Positions 5,854 to 6,230 of a stretch of 6,230 nt of DNA are shown here, in pieces. Within the stretch, counting starts at the first letter, position 1, and the number at the start of each line of letters is the position of its first letter. A program made the translations under genes and the position numbers. The stretch is from contig WQXP01000076.1 of the NCBI GenBank assembly GCA_009784765.1, forward strand, positions 1-6,230. Direction: 5' to 3'. The notes under the pieces are model-generated. The model was not told where the DNA came from. It was given only the letters and a program-made list of their open reading frames with translations, and did no database searches. Source of the DNA: Oscillospiraceae bacterium (GTDB lineage Bacteria > Bacillota > Clostridia > Oscillospirales > Ruminococcaceae).

Positions 5854-5934
5854 CCACCAAAAACCACCCGATTTCTCGGGTGGTTTTCGTGTTATCTGAT
5901 GTTTCGTGATTTATCCCCCCGCCCCCTTGACAAC
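5851..5934 (+). repeat. 84-bp inter-cassette repeat, copy 1
   Basis: Identical over 84 bases to 6147-6230. It starts at the TAA stop codon of cassette 2, contains the terminator and the C-rich linker, and runs into the next -35. The match may extend beyond the window for copy 2. Most of it aligns with the cassette 1 downstream flank too, which differs around 5597-5626. Confidence 0.95.
5860..5887 (+). terminator. Cassette 2 palindromic intrinsic terminator
   Basis: Same 12-bp stem as in cassette 1: AAAACCACCCGA (5860-5871), TTTC loop, TCGGGTGGTTTT (5876-5887). A second possible left arm (AAAACCACCCG, 5838-5848) inside the end of the ORF could compete for pairing. Confidence 0.92.
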
Positions 5935-5955
5935 CCCGCGAACCTGTGGTATAAT
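5927..5955 (+). promoter_or_regulatory. Cassette 3 promoter, consensus sigma-A, variant spacer
   Basis: TTGACA (5927-5932), 17 nt, TATAAT (5950-5955), TGn before the -10. The spacer reads ACCCCGCGAACCTGTGG and differs from cassettes 1 and 2 only in the middle (AACC for TTGT at 5941-5944), so both ends of the spacer are kept. Confidence 0.92.
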
Positions 5956-5978
5956 AATAGCGAGGGGAGGTGGGAATC

Positions 5979-6149
5979 ATGACCTTAGAAGAGTTCAAAA
6001 GCTATAAACGGGGCATCGCCCATGAAGCCGTGAGGTACAAACGTGGCGAGATAACGGGAGAAGCATTGTACGCGAAATTGTACGTTACGCTGGGCAAAGA
6101 AACTTTCGACGAAACCGAGTCGATGATGAACGAACTTGAAAAGCAATAA
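5979..6149 (+). CDS. Cassette 3 small protein, 56 aa, unknown function
   Basis: I do not recognise this protein. It begins MTLEEFKSYKRG and ends MMNELEKQ. ATG 5979 has GGAGG (5966-5970) 8 nt upstream and lies 23 nt after the -10, one base fewer than in cassettes 1 and 2. It is rich in Glu, Lys and Tyr, slightly acidic, without cysteine, signal peptide or membrane segment, and probably mostly helical. The TAA stop is the first codon of the 84-bp flank repeat. Coding is supported by promoter, ribosome-binding site, terminator and the constant cassette geometry. There is no obvious similarity to the other two cassette proteins beyond size and general charge pattern. A small cytoplasmic regulator or inhibitor is possible but unproven. 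Confidence 0.8.
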   Translation: MTLEEFKSYKRGIAHEAVRYKRGEITGEALYAKLYVTLGKETFDETESMMNELEKQ

Positions 6150-6155
6150 CCACCA

Positions 6156-6183
6156 AAAACCACCCGATTTCTCGGGTGGTTTT
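6156..6183 (+). terminator. Cassette 3 palindromic intrinsic terminator
   Basis: AAAACCACCCGA (6156-6167), TTTC loop, TCGGGTGGTTTT (6172-6183), identical to those of the two previous cassettes. Confidence 0.92.
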
Positions 6184-6222
6184 CGTGTTATCTGATGTTT
6201 CGTGATTTATCCCCCCGCCCCC

Positions 6223-6230
6223 TTGACAAC
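6223..6230 (+). promoter_or_regulatory. Start of cassette 4 promoter (partial)
   Basis: TTGACA (6223-6228) plus AC, preceded by the same C-rich linker as cassette 3. The rest lies outside the window. It shows that the array continues. Confidence 0.75.

Larger units (their letters stand above)
5312..6230 (+). repeat. Tandem array of approx. 300-bp small-gene cassettes
   Basis: The same block of promoter, ribosome-binding site, small ORF and terminator occurs three times, and a fourth begins at the window end. The -35 boxes start at 5326, 5627, 5927 and 6223, spacings of 301, 300 and 296 bases. The non-coding flanks are nearly identical while the ORFs are not. The exact repeats include 28 bases at most promoters, 40 bases over the first two terminators (5557-5596 and 5857-5896), and 84 bases from the stop codon to the next promoter (5851-5934 and 6147-6230). 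The array is incomplete on the right. No integrase, transposase or recombination gene is present in the window. Confidence 0.95.
6147..6230 (+). repeat. 84-bp inter-cassette repeat, copy 2 (runs off window)
   Basis: Second exact copy of 5851-5934, from the cassette 3 stop codon to the last base of the window. Identity to the end means that the true repeat boundary is not visible. Confidence 0.95.

Noticed and set aside
5312..6230. CRISPR array.
   Set aside because: The repeats are spaced about 300 bases apart, contain promoters and terminators, and enclose ORFs with start and stop codons. There are no short regular spacers or cas genes.

Overview
The window looks like a chromosomal segment of an anaerobic Firmicute of the Clostridia class. 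At the left is the end of an MBL-fold hydrolase gene followed by a HemZ-type radical SAM gene, a pairing common in Clostridia. The promoters are near-perfect sigma-A type, ribosome-binding sites are strong GGAGG motifs, and GC-rich interspersed palindromes are present. The organism call is an inference from gene content; no species is claimed.

Layout. 1-120: last 39 codons of an MBL-fold metallo-hydrolase. 117-1364 (+): hemZ-like gene, overlapping the previous stop by ATGA, carrying an in-frame duplicated palindromic element and ending inside a copied promoter sequence. 1365-1561: gene-poor junction with two oppositely oriented copies of the promoter-repeat family, a 22-codon coding remnant on the minus strand and a TGTCGCCCCTACA motif. 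1562-5103 (-): a two-gene operon, transcribed right to left from a strong promoter at 5149-5177, encoding a BrxD-like (DUF2791-type) P-loop ATPase and an Lhr-like superfamily 2 helicase coupled by a TGATG overlap. 5178-5325: intergenic spacer with a short hairpin and repeat-like sequence. 5326-6230 (+): a tandem array of small-gene cassettes about 300 bp long.

Each complete cassette has the same parts. These are a TTGACA/TATAAT promoter with a 17-nt, nearly invariant spacer and a TGn extended -10, a leader of about 17 nt, a GGAGG site 8 nt before ATG, an ORF of 56-58 codons unlike its neighbours, and an almost identical palindromic terminator. Three cassettes are complete and a fourth starts at the window edge, so the array continues to the right.

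Functional reading. The ATPase/helicase pair belongs to families that occur in BREX-type and TerB-linked nucleic-acid-processing or defence loci, but no methyltransferase, PglZ, BrxC or TerB partner is present here. The same promoter-repeat family lies on both sides of the pair, which suggests that this is an exchangeable accessory island inserted downstream of hemZ. The most unusual element is the cassette array: constant regulatory flanks around variable small proteins. Their function is unknown; a link to the neighbouring module is a hypothesis based only on position.
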